Assembly: GCA_019359495.1 (NCBI GenBank)
Contig: JAHHHF010000098.1
Span: 22,880-86,879, forward strand
Reading direction: 5' to 3'
Length of the DNA: 64,000 nt
DNA from: Goleter apudmare HA4340-LM2
GTDB lineage: Bacteria; Cyanobacteriota; Cyanobacteriia; Cyanobacteriales; Nostocaceae
The position numbers were made by a program, and so were the translations under genes. The notes beneath the pieces were generated by a model. The model worked only from the letters and a program-made list of their open reading frames with translations, had not been told where the DNA came from and did no database searches. Below, piece after piece: positions 8,328 through 16,328 of the stretch. Within the stretch, counting starts at the first letter, position 1. Every line of letters begins with the position of its first letter.

Positions 8328-8860
8328 AGAGACAGGAGATGGACTGAACGATCAATTCTATTTAACGCTTTTGCTGAGACTAATACAGTCGCCACGAACT
8401 CACCCTACTAAAGCACTGCTGCATCACTACGCGTTTAAGCCGTGGGTTTCTGTGTATATCAGGAAAATATAAACACATATTTTGTGTAATCGGCGTCAAC
8501 AATGATTGATAATCAAGTTAAGTGACAGAAGTAGTTGTTACAATCTTTAAACAATCTCAAAAATGCAAAACTACGTCATATTGTTTTGTAAGTGTCTTTT
8601 ATTATGCCTGACATATGCAAAAATTCTCATGAGGACTCAGAAAACATATAAACTTATTGCTGCTTTCGGGTAGAAATTGAATCCTGCTTAATTATGGACT
8701 CAAGTTAGTGAAGTTGCTCAAAATATTGCCAATGTTACAGAAAAATCTCGAAGTGTATCTAATCTAAAATTAGACAAGACAACAGAGATTTAATATTAAG
8801 GAATCAGCCGATAGACGGCTACATCACTCATAATTAGTTGATTGTCCACTTAAACATCTT
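8328..8860. other. Spacer with a chemoreceptor-like remnant
   Basis: This is AT-rich non-coding sequence. The only coherent part is the short frame annotated at 8701-8793. No terminator, tRNA or repeat family is evident in the rest. Confidence 0.5.
8701..8793 (+). pseudogene. Remnant of a methyl-accepting chemotaxis protein tail
   Basis: In one forward frame the sequence reads QVSEVAQNIANVTEKSRSVS and ends at TAA 8791-8793. The heptad-like pattern of the segment is what is seen in chemoreceptor (MCP) signalling domains. Just upstream the same frame hits TAA and TAG, and no start codon precedes it, so it cannot be an intact gene. It is too short to be certain of origin. Confidence 0.4.
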
Positions 8861-9508
8861 ATGAGCGAGTTGGAGCGGTATTATAGAGTCTTAGAATTGG
8901 AGCCAGGGGCGACACTTGAAGAAGTGAACCAGGCTTACAAAGATTTGGTTTTCGTATGGCATCCTGATCGGATTCCCAAAGAGAATCTCCGCTTACAACA
9001 AAAAGCACAAGACAAGCTCAAAGCATTTAACGAGGCGCGTGATAAATTACGCTCTCTAACAGTTAAACATCAAACGGCAACTTACTCGCGTCCATATCAA
9101 CAGAAACAACCACCCCAAACCGCCTATCAACCAGCGCAGCAAAATCAAGATTTGAGCGGTAAAGACTTTAGTCGTGCCAACTTAAGCAACAAAGATTTGT
9201 CTGGTAGAAACCTTAGTGGTGCTAACTTGAGTGGCGCCAATCTCAGTGATACGTTTATGCACAAAGTTAATCTCAGAGGTGCAGATTTATCAGAAGCTAA
9301 TTTGTTTAGAGCAAACTTACTTTTAGCTGATATGCGGGAAGCAAATTTGCGCTCTGCTAATTTGATTGGTGCGGATCTCAGTGGTGCTGACTTGCGGGGA
9401 GCTGACTTGACAGGGGCACGGATTCGCTCTGGCGATCGCTTACTTGTTAAACTGATTGGAGCTAACTTAGCTGGAGCTATTATGCCAGATGGTGCAATTC
9501 ATCGTTAA
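8861..9508 (+). CDS. J-domain protein fused to pentapeptide repeats
   Basis: The 215-residue product begins with a J domain (about 1-70) whose HPD motif is at residues 34-36, the part that stimulates Hsp70 ATPase. A Gln/Pro-rich linker (about 72-98) follows. From about residue 100 to the end come pentapeptide repeats of the A(D/N)Lxx form, such as GANLS, GADLS and GADLR, which fold into a right-handed beta-helix. There is a short interruption at RIRSGDRLLVK. The likely role is to bring DnaK to a target recognised by the repeats, a guess from architecture. It is monocistronic with a GTCC-rich leader and no obvious terminator. Confidence 0.88.
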   Translation: MSELERYYRVLELEPGATLEEVNQAYKDLVFVWHPDRIPKENLRLQQKAQDKLKAFNEARDKLRSLTVKHQTATYSRPYQQKQPPQTAYQPAQQNQDLSGKDFSRANLSNKDLSGRNLSGANLSGANLSDTFMHKVNLRGADLSEANLFRANLLLADMREANLRSANLIGADLSGADLRGADLTGARIRSGDRLLVKLIGANLAGAIMPDGAIHR

Positions 9509-9661
9509 TCAGCACTTCGTCTTGATTTAGTGATGAGGTAATACCAAGCCCATTGCTGAAGTTAAATCAGCTTCGTCATACCTACTTCAAAAAGCAAATA
9601 GAAGAAAAATACTGTTGTCATTTGTAATTTGTAAACAACAAATTTTCCCATTTCCTAAGTG

Positions 9662-10486
9662 ATGAACATTAAAATTATTGGTTGTGGCTATGTAGGTTAT
9701 GCGGTTGCCCAATTTTGGCGACAAAATCAGAATTTTATTGTGACTGCAACTACAACTACACCCGAACGTGTCCCCCAACTGAAAGCCGTAGCTCACAACG
9801 TTGCAGTTACACTAGGAAGTGACCTAGAAGGACTAAAAGCCGCATTACACAATCAAGATGTTGTGCTGTTGAGTGTCGGTGCAAAAAGTGCCACTTTATA
9901 TGAAGAAACTTATCTCCAAACCGCTAAAAATTTAGTTGCAGTTCTGCCACAATTTCCTAGTATAAAGCAACTAATATATACAGGTAGCTATGCTGTATAT
10001 GGTGATAAAAAAGGTGCAGTTGTGGATGAAAAAACTATAGCTACACCTAGCAATAATAATGGAGAAATTCTCAGGGAAACTGAGGAAATTTTGTTATCAG
10101 CAGCAAGTACCAATCTTCACGTTTGTATTTTGCGTTTGGGGGGAATTTACGGCCCTGGTAGAGAACTGGTAAAAATATTTGGTCGAGCGGCTGGCACTAC
10201 CCGTCCTGGTAGCGGTGATGATATTACAAATTGGGTTCATCTTGATGATATTGTTGGTGCTATTGAGTTTGCTCGTCAACAGCAATTGGCAGGTATTTAT
10301 AACTTAGTAGATGATGCACATCTCATTAGCCGAGAATTGTTAGGAAATTTATTGCAGATACATAATTTAGCTCCAGTTATTTGGGATGCGAGTCTTAAAA
10401 ATAATCGTCTTTATAATTCCTGGGTATCGAATCAAAAAATTAAAAATGCTGGATACCAGTTTATTCACCCGCAGATAATTTTTTAG
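9662..10486 (+). CDS. NAD(P)-dependent epimerase/dehydratase (extended SDR)
   Basis: From the ATG at 9662 (a GTG one codon earlier is also possible) the protein has 274 residues. A Rossmann dinucleotide site, GCGYVG, is at residues 7-12. The YTGSYAVYGDKKGAVVDE region carries the strand and Tyr used by extended short-chain dehydrogenases, and a typical LRLGGIYGPGREL follows near residue 160. These features place it among UDP-sugar-epimerase-like enzymes of unknown substrate. The catalytic YxxxK is imperfect (YGDKK), so the chemistry is uncertain. A broken alpha/beta hydrolase gene begins 23 bp downstream on the same strand and may once have formed an operon with it. Confidence 0.83.
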   Translation: MNIKIIGCGYVGYAVAQFWRQNQNFIVTATTTTPERVPQLKAVAHNVAVTLGSDLEGLKAALHNQDVVLLSVGAKSATLYEETYLQTAKNLVAVLPQFPSIKQLIYTGSYAVYGDKKGAVVDEKTIATPSNNNGEILRETEEILLSAASTNLHVCILRLGGIYGPGRELVKIFGRAAGTTRPGSGDDITNWVHLDDIVGAIEFARQQQLAGIYNLVDDAHLISRELLGNLLQIHNLAPVIWDASLKNNRLYNSWVSNQKIKNAGYQFIHPQIIF

Positions 10487-10509
10487 CAAATATTCAATAC
10501 TGAGTAATT

Positions 10510-10710
10510 ATGCAATCCTCTAAATTAATATCTCCTACTCAGTTTTATCAGTGGCAAAATTATTATTGTGCCTACACAGTTCATCAACAAAATAATTACA
10601 TATCAGAAGCAATACCTCTGCTATTAATTCATCCCATAGGGGTGGGATTATCGCGGTAATTTTGGCAGCGTTTTTGCCGCGAGTGGAGTCACAAAAATCA
10701 TCATTCTATT
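10510..10710 (+). pseudogene. Truncated alpha/beta-hydrolase gene with in-frame stop
   Basis: An ATG at 10510 opens a 49-codon frame ending AIPLLLIHPIGVGLSR, the oxyanion-loop start of an alpha/beta hydrolase. A TAA at 10657-10659 then interrupts it. The same frame continues as FWQRFCREWSHKNHHSIY, which is the expected continuation, before coherence is lost near 10710. A CAA-to-TAA change would explain the stop. The nucleophile elbow, the rest of the catalytic triad and about 200 residues are missing, so this is a deletion remnant. Confidence 0.72.
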
Positions 10711-10766
10711 TACATTATGAAGCAACTACTAAATTTGTATCAGCGATCGCACCATTTATTCTTTGT

Positions 10767-11705
10767 TTAGTATTCATCCTGAATGACACTTCTTTCACGT
10801 AAAAACTGATCAAAAGTCAACCTATCAGGTAGAGAAGTTTGTGCGCCTAATTTTGTCGCAGCTAAAGCACCAGCCGCCGCCCCCCAAACCACCATCTGAT
10901 ATAAAGAAAGTCCTTGATATAGTGCGGCGGCTAAACCAGCATTAAAAGCGTCGCCAGCCGCCACCGTGTCAATAGCTTCTACTGGGAATGCTGGGACAAA
11001 AAAAGTTGTCTCGGCGTTAGCACAAACCACACCTTGAGCACCCAGTTTGACAAGCGCACATTTCACACCCCTCTGCAATAAAACCCCAGCTGCCTTTTTT
11101 GCTGACTCCTCACCATCTACAGCAAAACCCACTAATTGCCCAGCTTCAACTTCATTGGGTGTGATGAAATCTAGCAAGGGGTAAAGTTCATCTGGTAACT
11201 CAGATGGCGCGGGTGCAGGGTCAAGAATTACCTTCACTCCTGCTTGCTGTGCTGCTTTAGCGGCTGCGACTACGGCAGGAATGGGAATTTCTAATTGTAA
11301 AAGTAGTGCGGAACTTCCAGGTAATAAAGGGGAAAATCTAGCGACATCTTCTTGGTTGACACCCCCATTGGCACCAGGAATCACAATAATTTGATTTTCA
11401 CCCCGATCATCTACACTGATCATGGCAACTCCAGAACTCATACTTTCATCGACGCAGACATAATCAGCTTGTACACCAGATGTCTGGAGATTCTCAATCA
11501 GTTGTGTCGCAAAATTTTTACCTCCTACACGCCCCACCATTTGGGTAGGGATTCCCAACCTTGCGAGGGCTACTGCTTGATTTGCTCCTTTACCTCCCGG
11601 TACTTGTAAAAAATCATGCCCTAAAAGAGTTTCTCCTGCATGTGGTAGCCGGGGTACTGTTGCTACTAAGTCTAGATTGATACTGCCAAAGACCAGAATA
11701 CTCAT
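10767..11705 (-). CDS. rbsK: Ribokinase
   Basis: It phosphorylates ribose to ribose-5-phosphate with ATP, in the cytosol. The 312 residues show the PfkB-family signatures. The first is GGKGANQAVALARLG (38-52), which binds the sugar. The second is DTVAAGDAFNAG (246-257), with the catalytic base at Asp252 and the anion hole before it. GSINLD at the N-terminus and NPAPA-like LDPAPAP (161-167) agree with ribokinase rather than fructokinase. There is no ribose transporter or nucleosidase next door, so its substrate may come from nucleoside turnover. It is monocistronic. Confidence 0.92.
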   Translation of the reverse strand: MSILVFGSINLDLVATVPRLPHAGETLLGHDFLQVPGGKGANQAVALARLGIPTQMVGRVGGKNFATQLIENLQTSGVQADYVCVDESMSSGVAMISVDDRGENQIIVIPGANGGVNQEDVARFSPLLPGSSALLLQLEIPIPAVVAAAKAAQQAGVKVILDPAPAPSELPDELYPLLDFITPNEVEAGQLVGFAVDGEESAKKAAGVLLQRGVKCALVKLGAQGVVCANAETTFFVPAFPVEAIDTVAAGDAFNAGLAAALYQGLSLYQMVVWGAAAGALAATKLGAQTSLPDRLTFDQFLRERSVIQDEY

Positions 11706-12160
11706 AAAAGTAATTTTTATTAGATTACAAAGAGGCGATCGCTTCTCTGTAAAAGTATAAAATTCAAGTTAGGGTAGCCTGGGTGTGATTTTGACAAAAG
11801 TAGTAAAAACACATACCGATACAGGCTTGTTTGCTGGCTCTAGTACACCTTTATCTGGGTTGATTTGCTGTGGAAATTCCACATTTCCCGGTATTGGTTT
11901 ACCCGCAGTCGCCGCCAGTAAATATTGCTTGCCAACACTCTTGCACCAATTCAGCAGCATTTAGCCATGCTTGAGGATATTGGATGTATTTAAAGTTTTA
12001 AGTGCAAATTCCCCAAAATATAGTACAATCGTATTATTAAAACGTTGTCAATGCGCGTTCCAGAGTTCATCCCTCAGCTCGTCACTGGGGGATTTTTGTT
12101 TGGGTAACTACGTATTTGTAACCTTCTTGTAAAATATGGATACAGCCAAAAAATCAGCTA
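11706..12160. other. Spacer between rbsK and the Rpn-like gene
   Basis: A minus-strand frame of 63 codons (11769-11960) has no recognisable motif and is probably not a gene. The right part holds a plus-strand intrinsic terminator and a possible promoter (see the separate ncRNA entry). I see no dispersed repeat here. Confidence 0.45.
12030..12100 (+). ncRNA. Candidate small RNA ending in an orphan intrinsic terminator
   Basis: CCCTCAG (12071-12077) pairs with CTGGGGG (12085-12091) and is followed by ATTTTTGTTT, a good terminator on the plus strand. No plus-strand gene lies upstream for more than 1.5 kb. TATAGT (12019-12024) or TACAAT (12024-12029) could serve as a -10 box, giving a transcript of about 70 nt. 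A -35 element is not clear. The RNA is a prediction only. Alternatively it is an attenuated leader of the gene at 12161. Confidence 0.35.
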
Positions 12161-13078
12161 ATGACCAGGTTCCCCTACGACCAGTTCGCTAAAGACTATC
12201 TTAAAGAATTGTTACAACCATTGGGAGAAGTAGAAACAAGTCGTAAAGTTGCGGCAGAAATTCGAGAAATTGATGTTTATTATGCGCCTGCATCTCCATC
12301 CACAACCGCTAATCTAGAATTAGGGTTGCTAGGAAAATTTGCTGTTGAACCTGCATTAATTGAACCATTCAGAAATGCAGCGACAGTTGCAGAAATTCGC
12401 AGTTGCATAAACAAATTATTTGATATATTTGCCGAATCAAAACGCCAAGCTAAAATTAATGGAAACCGTATTTTAGAATCAGAACTGCCAAGATTATGGA
12501 TTTTGTCACCCACGGCTTCTGACTTGATATTAGATGGTTTTAGAACCAGCATAGATATAGAAAACTGGGAATTAGGAGTACATTTTTTAGGTGATTATTT
12601 CCGCACAGCAATTGTGGCAATTCATCAATTACCGCGTACACCAGAAACATTATGGTTGAGAATTTTAGGTAAAGGTAGAGTTCAGCAACAAGCGATAGAT
12701 GAACTAGAAGCACTTCCCTCAGATAACCCCTTACGTTCTAAAGCAATAGATATATTATTGAGTTTAAAGACCACCTTAGAAGTTAATCAAAATATTGACA
12801 AGGAGGATAGAGATTTAATTATGCGTTTATCAACTATTTACGAGCAAGTTAAACAAGAAGGTCGGCAAGAAGGGCTACAAGAAGGTCGGCAGCAAGGGCT
12901 ACAAGCAGAACGGCGCAGCGTTATAGAGAATTTGTTACGCGTGAGATTTGGTTATTTAGATGAAGAATTGGGAGCAATTGTTGCACCTTTATTAACATTA
13001 ACTCCCGAAGAATTTACTCCTTTATTAGTACAACTGTCGCGGGAAGAATTACTGGATAGGTTTCTTGATAAAAGCTAG
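12161..13078 (+). CDS. Rpn-like / PD-(D/E)XK-type protein with Gln-rich coiled coil
   Basis: The 305-residue product starts MTRFPYDQFAKDYLKELLQPLG and contains EIREIDVYYAP (about 33-43), reminiscent of the acidic core strand in the restriction-endonuclease-like fold of the cyanobacterial Rpn/DUF4351 relatives. Near residues 230-248 a low-complexity run of QEGRQ/QEGLQ units occurs, a frequent feature of this family just before a C-terminal helical domain. Biochemistry is unknown. Some Rpn proteins promote recombination, and others act in defence. It is monocistronic, 85 bp after an orphan terminator. Confidence is good for the family type and low for function. Confidence 0.65.
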   Translation: MTRFPYDQFAKDYLKELLQPLGEVETSRKVAAEIREIDVYYAPASPSTTANLELGLLGKFAVEPALIEPFRNAATVAEIRSCINKLFDIFAESKRQAKINGNRILESELPRLWILSPTASDLILDGFRTSIDIENWELGVHFLGDYFRTAIVAIHQLPRTPETLWLRILGKGRVQQQAIDELEALPSDNPLRSKAIDILLSLKTTLEVNQNIDKEDRDLIMRLSTIYEQVKQEGRQEGLQEGRQQGLQAERRSVIENLLRVRFGYLDEELGAIVAPLLTLTPEEFTPLLVQLSREELLDRFLDKS

Positions 13079-13201
13079 AAATTTTCTGAGGTAATTGCTA
13101 GTAACGGGTTCACCAAGATGATTTTTGTAATTACTTGATCAAGTTCAGCGATCGCGTTTATTGGCACAATAGGTTGAAAGCTATGGATTGATGTTCAGCC
13201 T

Positions 13202-13227
13202 AAAATAGTTAACACGCTTACTATTTT
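13202..13227. promoter_or_regulatory. Candidate MarR operator in front of the marR-like gene
   Basis: AAAATAGT (13202-13209) and ACTATTTT (13220-13227) form an inverted repeat ending 8 bp before the start codon. The core ATAGTTAAC matches a second palindrome in front of the DUF2269 gene. Shared sequence in front of both members of the pair is expected for autoregulation by a MarR dimer. Confidence 0.6.
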
Positions 13228-13235
13228 GATTCATA

Positions 13236-13703
13236 ATGTCTAGTCCACCCTCCAATGGGGAATTTGTTAACCAATGGCGACACGCTTTAGCTCCCTATGA
13301 CTTAGGGTACAAGCTGAAACTTGCATCCCAACTCATATACCGTGACTTCTTGGAACAACTGGAACCCCATGGTTTGACGCCTTTTCATTACCTGGTTCTG
13401 TGTTGCCTTTGGGAAGAGGACGGGCTGCCAACTTCCGGAATCGCCGACAAGCTCAAACAATTAGGGGCAACACTAACTGGTGTCGTAGATCGCATGGAGG
13501 AGCGTCACTTAGTTTACCGAGAACGCGATCGCGCAGATCGCCGCATTGTCAGAATTTGGTTGACGGATGAAGGAAGGCGACTCATGACAGTTTTGCCACC
13601 AATTGGCGCACAAACAATTCACAAGGCAACTCAAGGTATCTCTAAAGCTGAACAGGAGGCTATTTCACGGATTCTAGATCAAATAGTCTTGAATCTATTT
13701 TGA
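13236..13703 (+). CDS. MarR-family transcriptional regulator
   Basis: The 155-residue protein has the winged-helix fold of MarR repressors. The recognition helix region is GIADKLKQLGATLTGVVDRMEERHLVYRE (about 70-98), and the wing holds RDRADRRIVRIWLTDEGRR with the conserved DxRxxxxxLT pattern. MarR dimers bind palindromes and release DNA on binding small phenolic or lipophilic compounds, or on oxidation. It precedes a DUF2269 membrane protein by 157 bp, and both have related palindromes in their promoters. The operator is very near its own start codon, which suggests strong autorepression. The ligand is unknown. Confidence 0.9.
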   Translation: MSSPPSNGEFVNQWRHALAPYDLGYKLKLASQLIYRDFLEQLEPHGLTPFHYLVLCCLWEEDGLPTSGIADKLKQLGATLTGVVDRMEERHLVYRERDRADRRIVRIWLTDEGRRLMTVLPPIGAQTIHKATQGISKAEQEAISRILDQIVLNLF

Positions 13704-13722
13704 GAATTTAACACGGAAAATC

Positions 13723-13758
13723 TTGACTCCGGGCAAAATAGTTAATATGTTAACTATT
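13723..13758 (+). promoter_or_regulatory. Promoter with overlapping MarR-type operator
   Basis: TTGACT (13723-13728) and TATGTT (13746-13751) are separated by exactly 17 bp. The -10 box lies in the middle of a perfect palindrome, AATAGTTAA-tatg-TTAACTATT (13737-13758). A protein bound there would block RNA polymerase. The half-site matches the palindrome in front of the marR gene. About 100 nt of leader then precede the DUF2269 gene. Confidence 0.7.
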
Positions 13759-13860
13759 AATGTATTGACTTTTTTTGTATGCAATTATCCCGGAGTCATG
13801 GCAAAAGCATTACTCGCGGTGACTTAGTACTGCTCATTCATATAGATACAGGAGGACACA

Positions 13861-14388
13861 ATGCTGAAGCTCAACGTCAAGCAACGGAACTGGTTACTGG
13901 CGGCACACGTGAGTTTTGCCGCACTGTGGACAGGAACAGTTTTTAGTATGTTTTTATTGGCACTGAGCAATCAAGACTCAAACAATGCAGATGTTCGCCA
14001 TACTCTCCATTCGGCAATTAATTTATTAGATGACTATGTAGTGATTCCTGCGGCTATTGGCTCAGTGCTGACAGCAACCTTTTTATGCTGGTTAACTAAT
14101 TATGGATTTATGAAGTTTTGGTGGGTAATTACTAAGTGGTTTCTCACGATTTCTCTGATTGTCTTTGGCACTTTCTGGTTATATCCTTGGTCAGTGACTG
14201 CGGAATCAATTGTGAAAACCAAGGGTTTAATAGCTTTGGCAGACCGAGTGTATGTACTTGATGCCAAAGGAGTGTTAATTGGTGGAGCAGTTCAGACTGT
14301 ATTCTTACTATTTATTATTGCGATTTCTGTGATTAAACCTTGGGGTAGACGAATCGTAAAAGAGAACAACCAAGTCAGCATTAGTTAA
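13861..14388 (+). CDS. DUF2269-like four-helix membrane protein
   Basis: This 175-residue protein has four predicted membrane helices, near residues 12-33, 57-79, 85-107 and 137-159. The first begins with LAAHVSFAALWTGTVFS, like the HVLGAILWVG-type start of DUF2269 proteins. Function is unknown; some relatives are linked with redox or heme-associated membrane complexes by an N-terminal His. Translation should be strong, with AGGAGG eight bases before the ATG. The gene is probably controlled by the MarR protein encoded upstream. The family assignment is from overall pattern. Confidence 0.7.
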   Translation: MLKLNVKQRNWLLAAHVSFAALWTGTVFSMFLLALSNQDSNNADVRHTLHSAINLLDDYVVIPAAIGSVLTATFLCWLTNYGFMKFWWVITKWFLTISLIVFGTFWLYPWSVTAESIVKTKGLIALADRVYVLDAKGVLIGGAVQTVFLLFIIAISVIKPWGRRIVKENNQVSIS

Positions 14389-14399
14389 CAGGAATTCAA

Positions 14400-14570
14400 G
14401 TGGCATATCCCACAGGGAAATGAATTTCCTTGTTCATGAGTCCGCCCACCGTTAAAACGGCGGTCTCATAGCGTAAGTCCATTTTAATGTACTGAAAATT
14501 CAGTCCTCTTGAGAGGACTTCGGCTATGAGACAGGAATTAAAATTCCTGGCGGACGGGAAGTTTTACGTT
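14400..14570. repeat. Dispersed hairpin-rich repeat
   Basis: This spacer is a chain of hairpins: GGAAATGAATTTCC, CCGTTAAAACGG, AAGTCCTCTTGAGAGGACTT-like text near 14500-14520 and GGAATTAAAATTCC, bracketed by GTCCGCC and GGCGGAC. A divergent relative with the same CAAGTCCTCTCAAAAGG-type segment lies at 18530-18645. It has no coding capacity. It may act as a terminator for the DUF2269 gene. Confidence 0.6.
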
Positions 14571-14632
14571 AAGTTGACACCAATGAACATTGTTCCCTAG
14601 CTGTGTACCTCATTTACCTGAAAAACGCTGTA

Positions 14633-14730
14633 ATACCAATTACAATAATCTTTGCGACAGATGCATGGTGGGTGAGGGCAAACGGTTGTTTGCCCCTACA
14701 ATTTGTTGCATTCTTTTTTCAAATTGGTAT
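14633..14730. mobile_element. MITE-like element with ATACCAATT ends
   Basis: The ends ATACCAATT and AATTGGTAT are inverted copies. The 98-bp interior holds a perfect GGGCAAAC-ggtt-GTTTGCCC hairpin and the segment AATAATCTTTGCG, which recurs near 55890. Elements with the same ends lie at 41082-41127 and 56006-56126. No coding capacity. Confidence 0.65.
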
Positions 14731-14748
14731 AATTTTAAATTTTGAATT

Positions 14749-14811
14749 CCGCGCAAGGAGTCTACTTCAGTAGACTTTCGCTATTAGATGGGAACTTTAT
14801 TTCCCGGCGGG
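14749..14811. repeat. Dispersed repeat with AGTCTACTTCAGTAGACT hairpin
   Basis: It contains AGTCTACTTCAGTAGACT, CTATTAG, and a GGGAACTTTATTTCCC hairpin, bounded by CCGCG and CGGCGG. Read on the other strand it matches the order of elements at 53125-53190, so the two are inverted copies of one repeat family. Confidence 0.65.
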
Positions 14812-14831
14812 TTACGCAGCCAAACAAAAAG

Positions 14832-16142
14832 CTATTTCTGTAACGGCATTGTAGATGAACTTTGAGGATATATCGCTAAATCCGTTTGTGGGTCAAAAAA
14901 GTGGATTTTATCTGGGGTTAGCGATAACCATATTTGCTCACCGAGACTGACTAATCTGTCAGGTGGAACACGTACTTGCAAGTAATTAGCTGTAGTTCTA
15001 GATGGAAATTCAGACTCAGCCAGGGTAACAGTCAGAAAACTATCGTTACCGAGATTTTCTACTAAATCTACATGTACAGGTAAATTTTTAGTTGCAGGCA
15101 CACTCAAAATCAAGTGTTCGGGGCGGATGCCTAAAATTAGGGTTTGCTTATCGTATTTTTGCAGAGCCTCTACCCAAATTTCTGGGAGGGTGAAGCGAAA
15201 TTGCGGATGGGTAATTAACAGTGGTGCATGAAATTCTACAGGAATAAAATTCATTGGTGGTGAGCCTATGAATTCGGCGACAAAGCGATTGGTAGGGTAA
15301 TTATAAAGTTCTAAAGGAGCTGCAACTTGCTGAATTTTGCCCTGATTCATAATGGCAATGCGATCGCCCATTGTCATCGCTTCCGTTTGGTCGTGGGTAA
15401 CGTAAATTGTCGTTGTCCCCAACTGGCGTTGCAGTTTCACAATTTGAGCACGAGTTTCTGCCCGCAGTTTGGCATCCAAGTTAGAAAGCGGTTCATCCAT
15501 GAGAAACACTTGGGGGTTACGAGCGATCGCTCTTCCCAATGCTACCCGTTGCCGTTGTCCCCCAGAAAGCTGTTTAGGTAAGCGATTGAGCAAACCTTCA
15601 ATTTGCAACAGTTGAGCAACATTACGCACCTGCTCATCTACAACCCGTTCTTTAGCAGAAATGTAACGGAGTCCCTTCGGTAGCTTTTTTGTCACCCCTA
15701 CAAGGATATTTTCCGCCCAGCCATGCTGATCAGTTGCGCCACCGCGCCGCCGTAATCCAAAGGCGATATTGTCATACACCGTCATGTGGGGATAGAGGGC
15801 GTAATTTTGAAACACCATGGCAATGTCTCGTTCCTTGGGGGGGAGGTCATTTACCAAGCGATCGCCTACCCAAATCTTGCCGCCAGTCATCACCTCCAAC
15901 CCAGCGATTAACCGTAGTAGGGTACTTTTACCACAGCCAGAAGGCCCTACCAGCACCATAAATTCCCCATCTTGAATTGTGAGGTTAATTTGCCGCAAGA
16001 CATTATTAACACTATCTGCACGCTCACGCGCGGCGTCACTTTTTTGACTAGACAGAACTGGGGATTGATTTTCTGAGGCGATACTTTCCCCTTTGCGAGG
16101 AGGAAAACTTTTATAAACGTTTTCTAAGATAACTTGGGACAC
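14832..16142 (-). CDS. ABC transporter ATP-binding protein, sugar (MalK/UgpC) type
   Basis: The 436-residue product energises uptake of a sugar, sugar alcohol or glycerol phosphate by a membrane partner not encoded nearby. Walker A GPSGCGKST (66-74), Q-loop FQNYALYPHMTV, signature LSGGQ (192-196), Walker B VFLMDEP (212-218) and the switch His in THDQTEAMT are intact. The C-terminal 130 residues form the TOBE/MalK regulatory domain. Two insertions are unusual. One is a Ser-rich stretch, about residues 17-46, splitting the first strand from the Walker A strand. The other is about 35 basic residues at 132-166, between Q-loop and signature. A stand-alone ATPase may serve several permeases, like MsmK. 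Confidence 0.9.
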   Translation of the reverse strand: MSQVILENVYKSFPPRKGESIASENQSPVLSSQKSDAARERADSVNNVLRQINLTIQDGEFMVLVGPSGCGKSTLLRLIAGLEVMTGGKIWVGDRLVNDLPPKERDIAMVFQNYALYPHMTVYDNIAFGLRRRGGATDQHGWAENILVGVTKKLPKGLRYISAKERVVDEQVRNVAQLLQIEGLLNRLPKQLSGGQRQRVALGRAIARNPQVFLMDEPLSNLDAKLRAETRAQIVKLQRQLGTTTIYVTHDQTEAMTMGDRIAIMNQGKIQQVAAPLELYNYPTNRFVAEFIGSPPMNFIPVEFHAPLLITHPQFRFTLPEIWVEALQKYDKQTLILGIRPEHLILSVPATKNLPVHVDLVENLGNDSFLTVTLAESEFPSRTTANYLQVRVPPDRLVSLGEQIWLSLTPDKIHFFDPQTDLAIYPQSSSTMPLQK

Positions 16143-16328
16143 GGGTATTAATTATTAATAGTCATTAGTTGTTAGTCATTTGTCATTGGTCATTAGCAAA
16201 GAACAGATGACGAAGAACAGTTTAGCGCCCATCATACACGTTCTATTGAAATACGAAAAGTTAAAAAAACAGCTTCTAGGAGTCAAAAAAAACTAACCTT
16301 GATTCTAGGGCTTTCAAAAGGTTTCGTT

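Noticed and set aside
11769..11960. 63-codon reverse frame after rbsK
   Set aside because: No start site support and no recognisable family; possibly a remnant but not supported.
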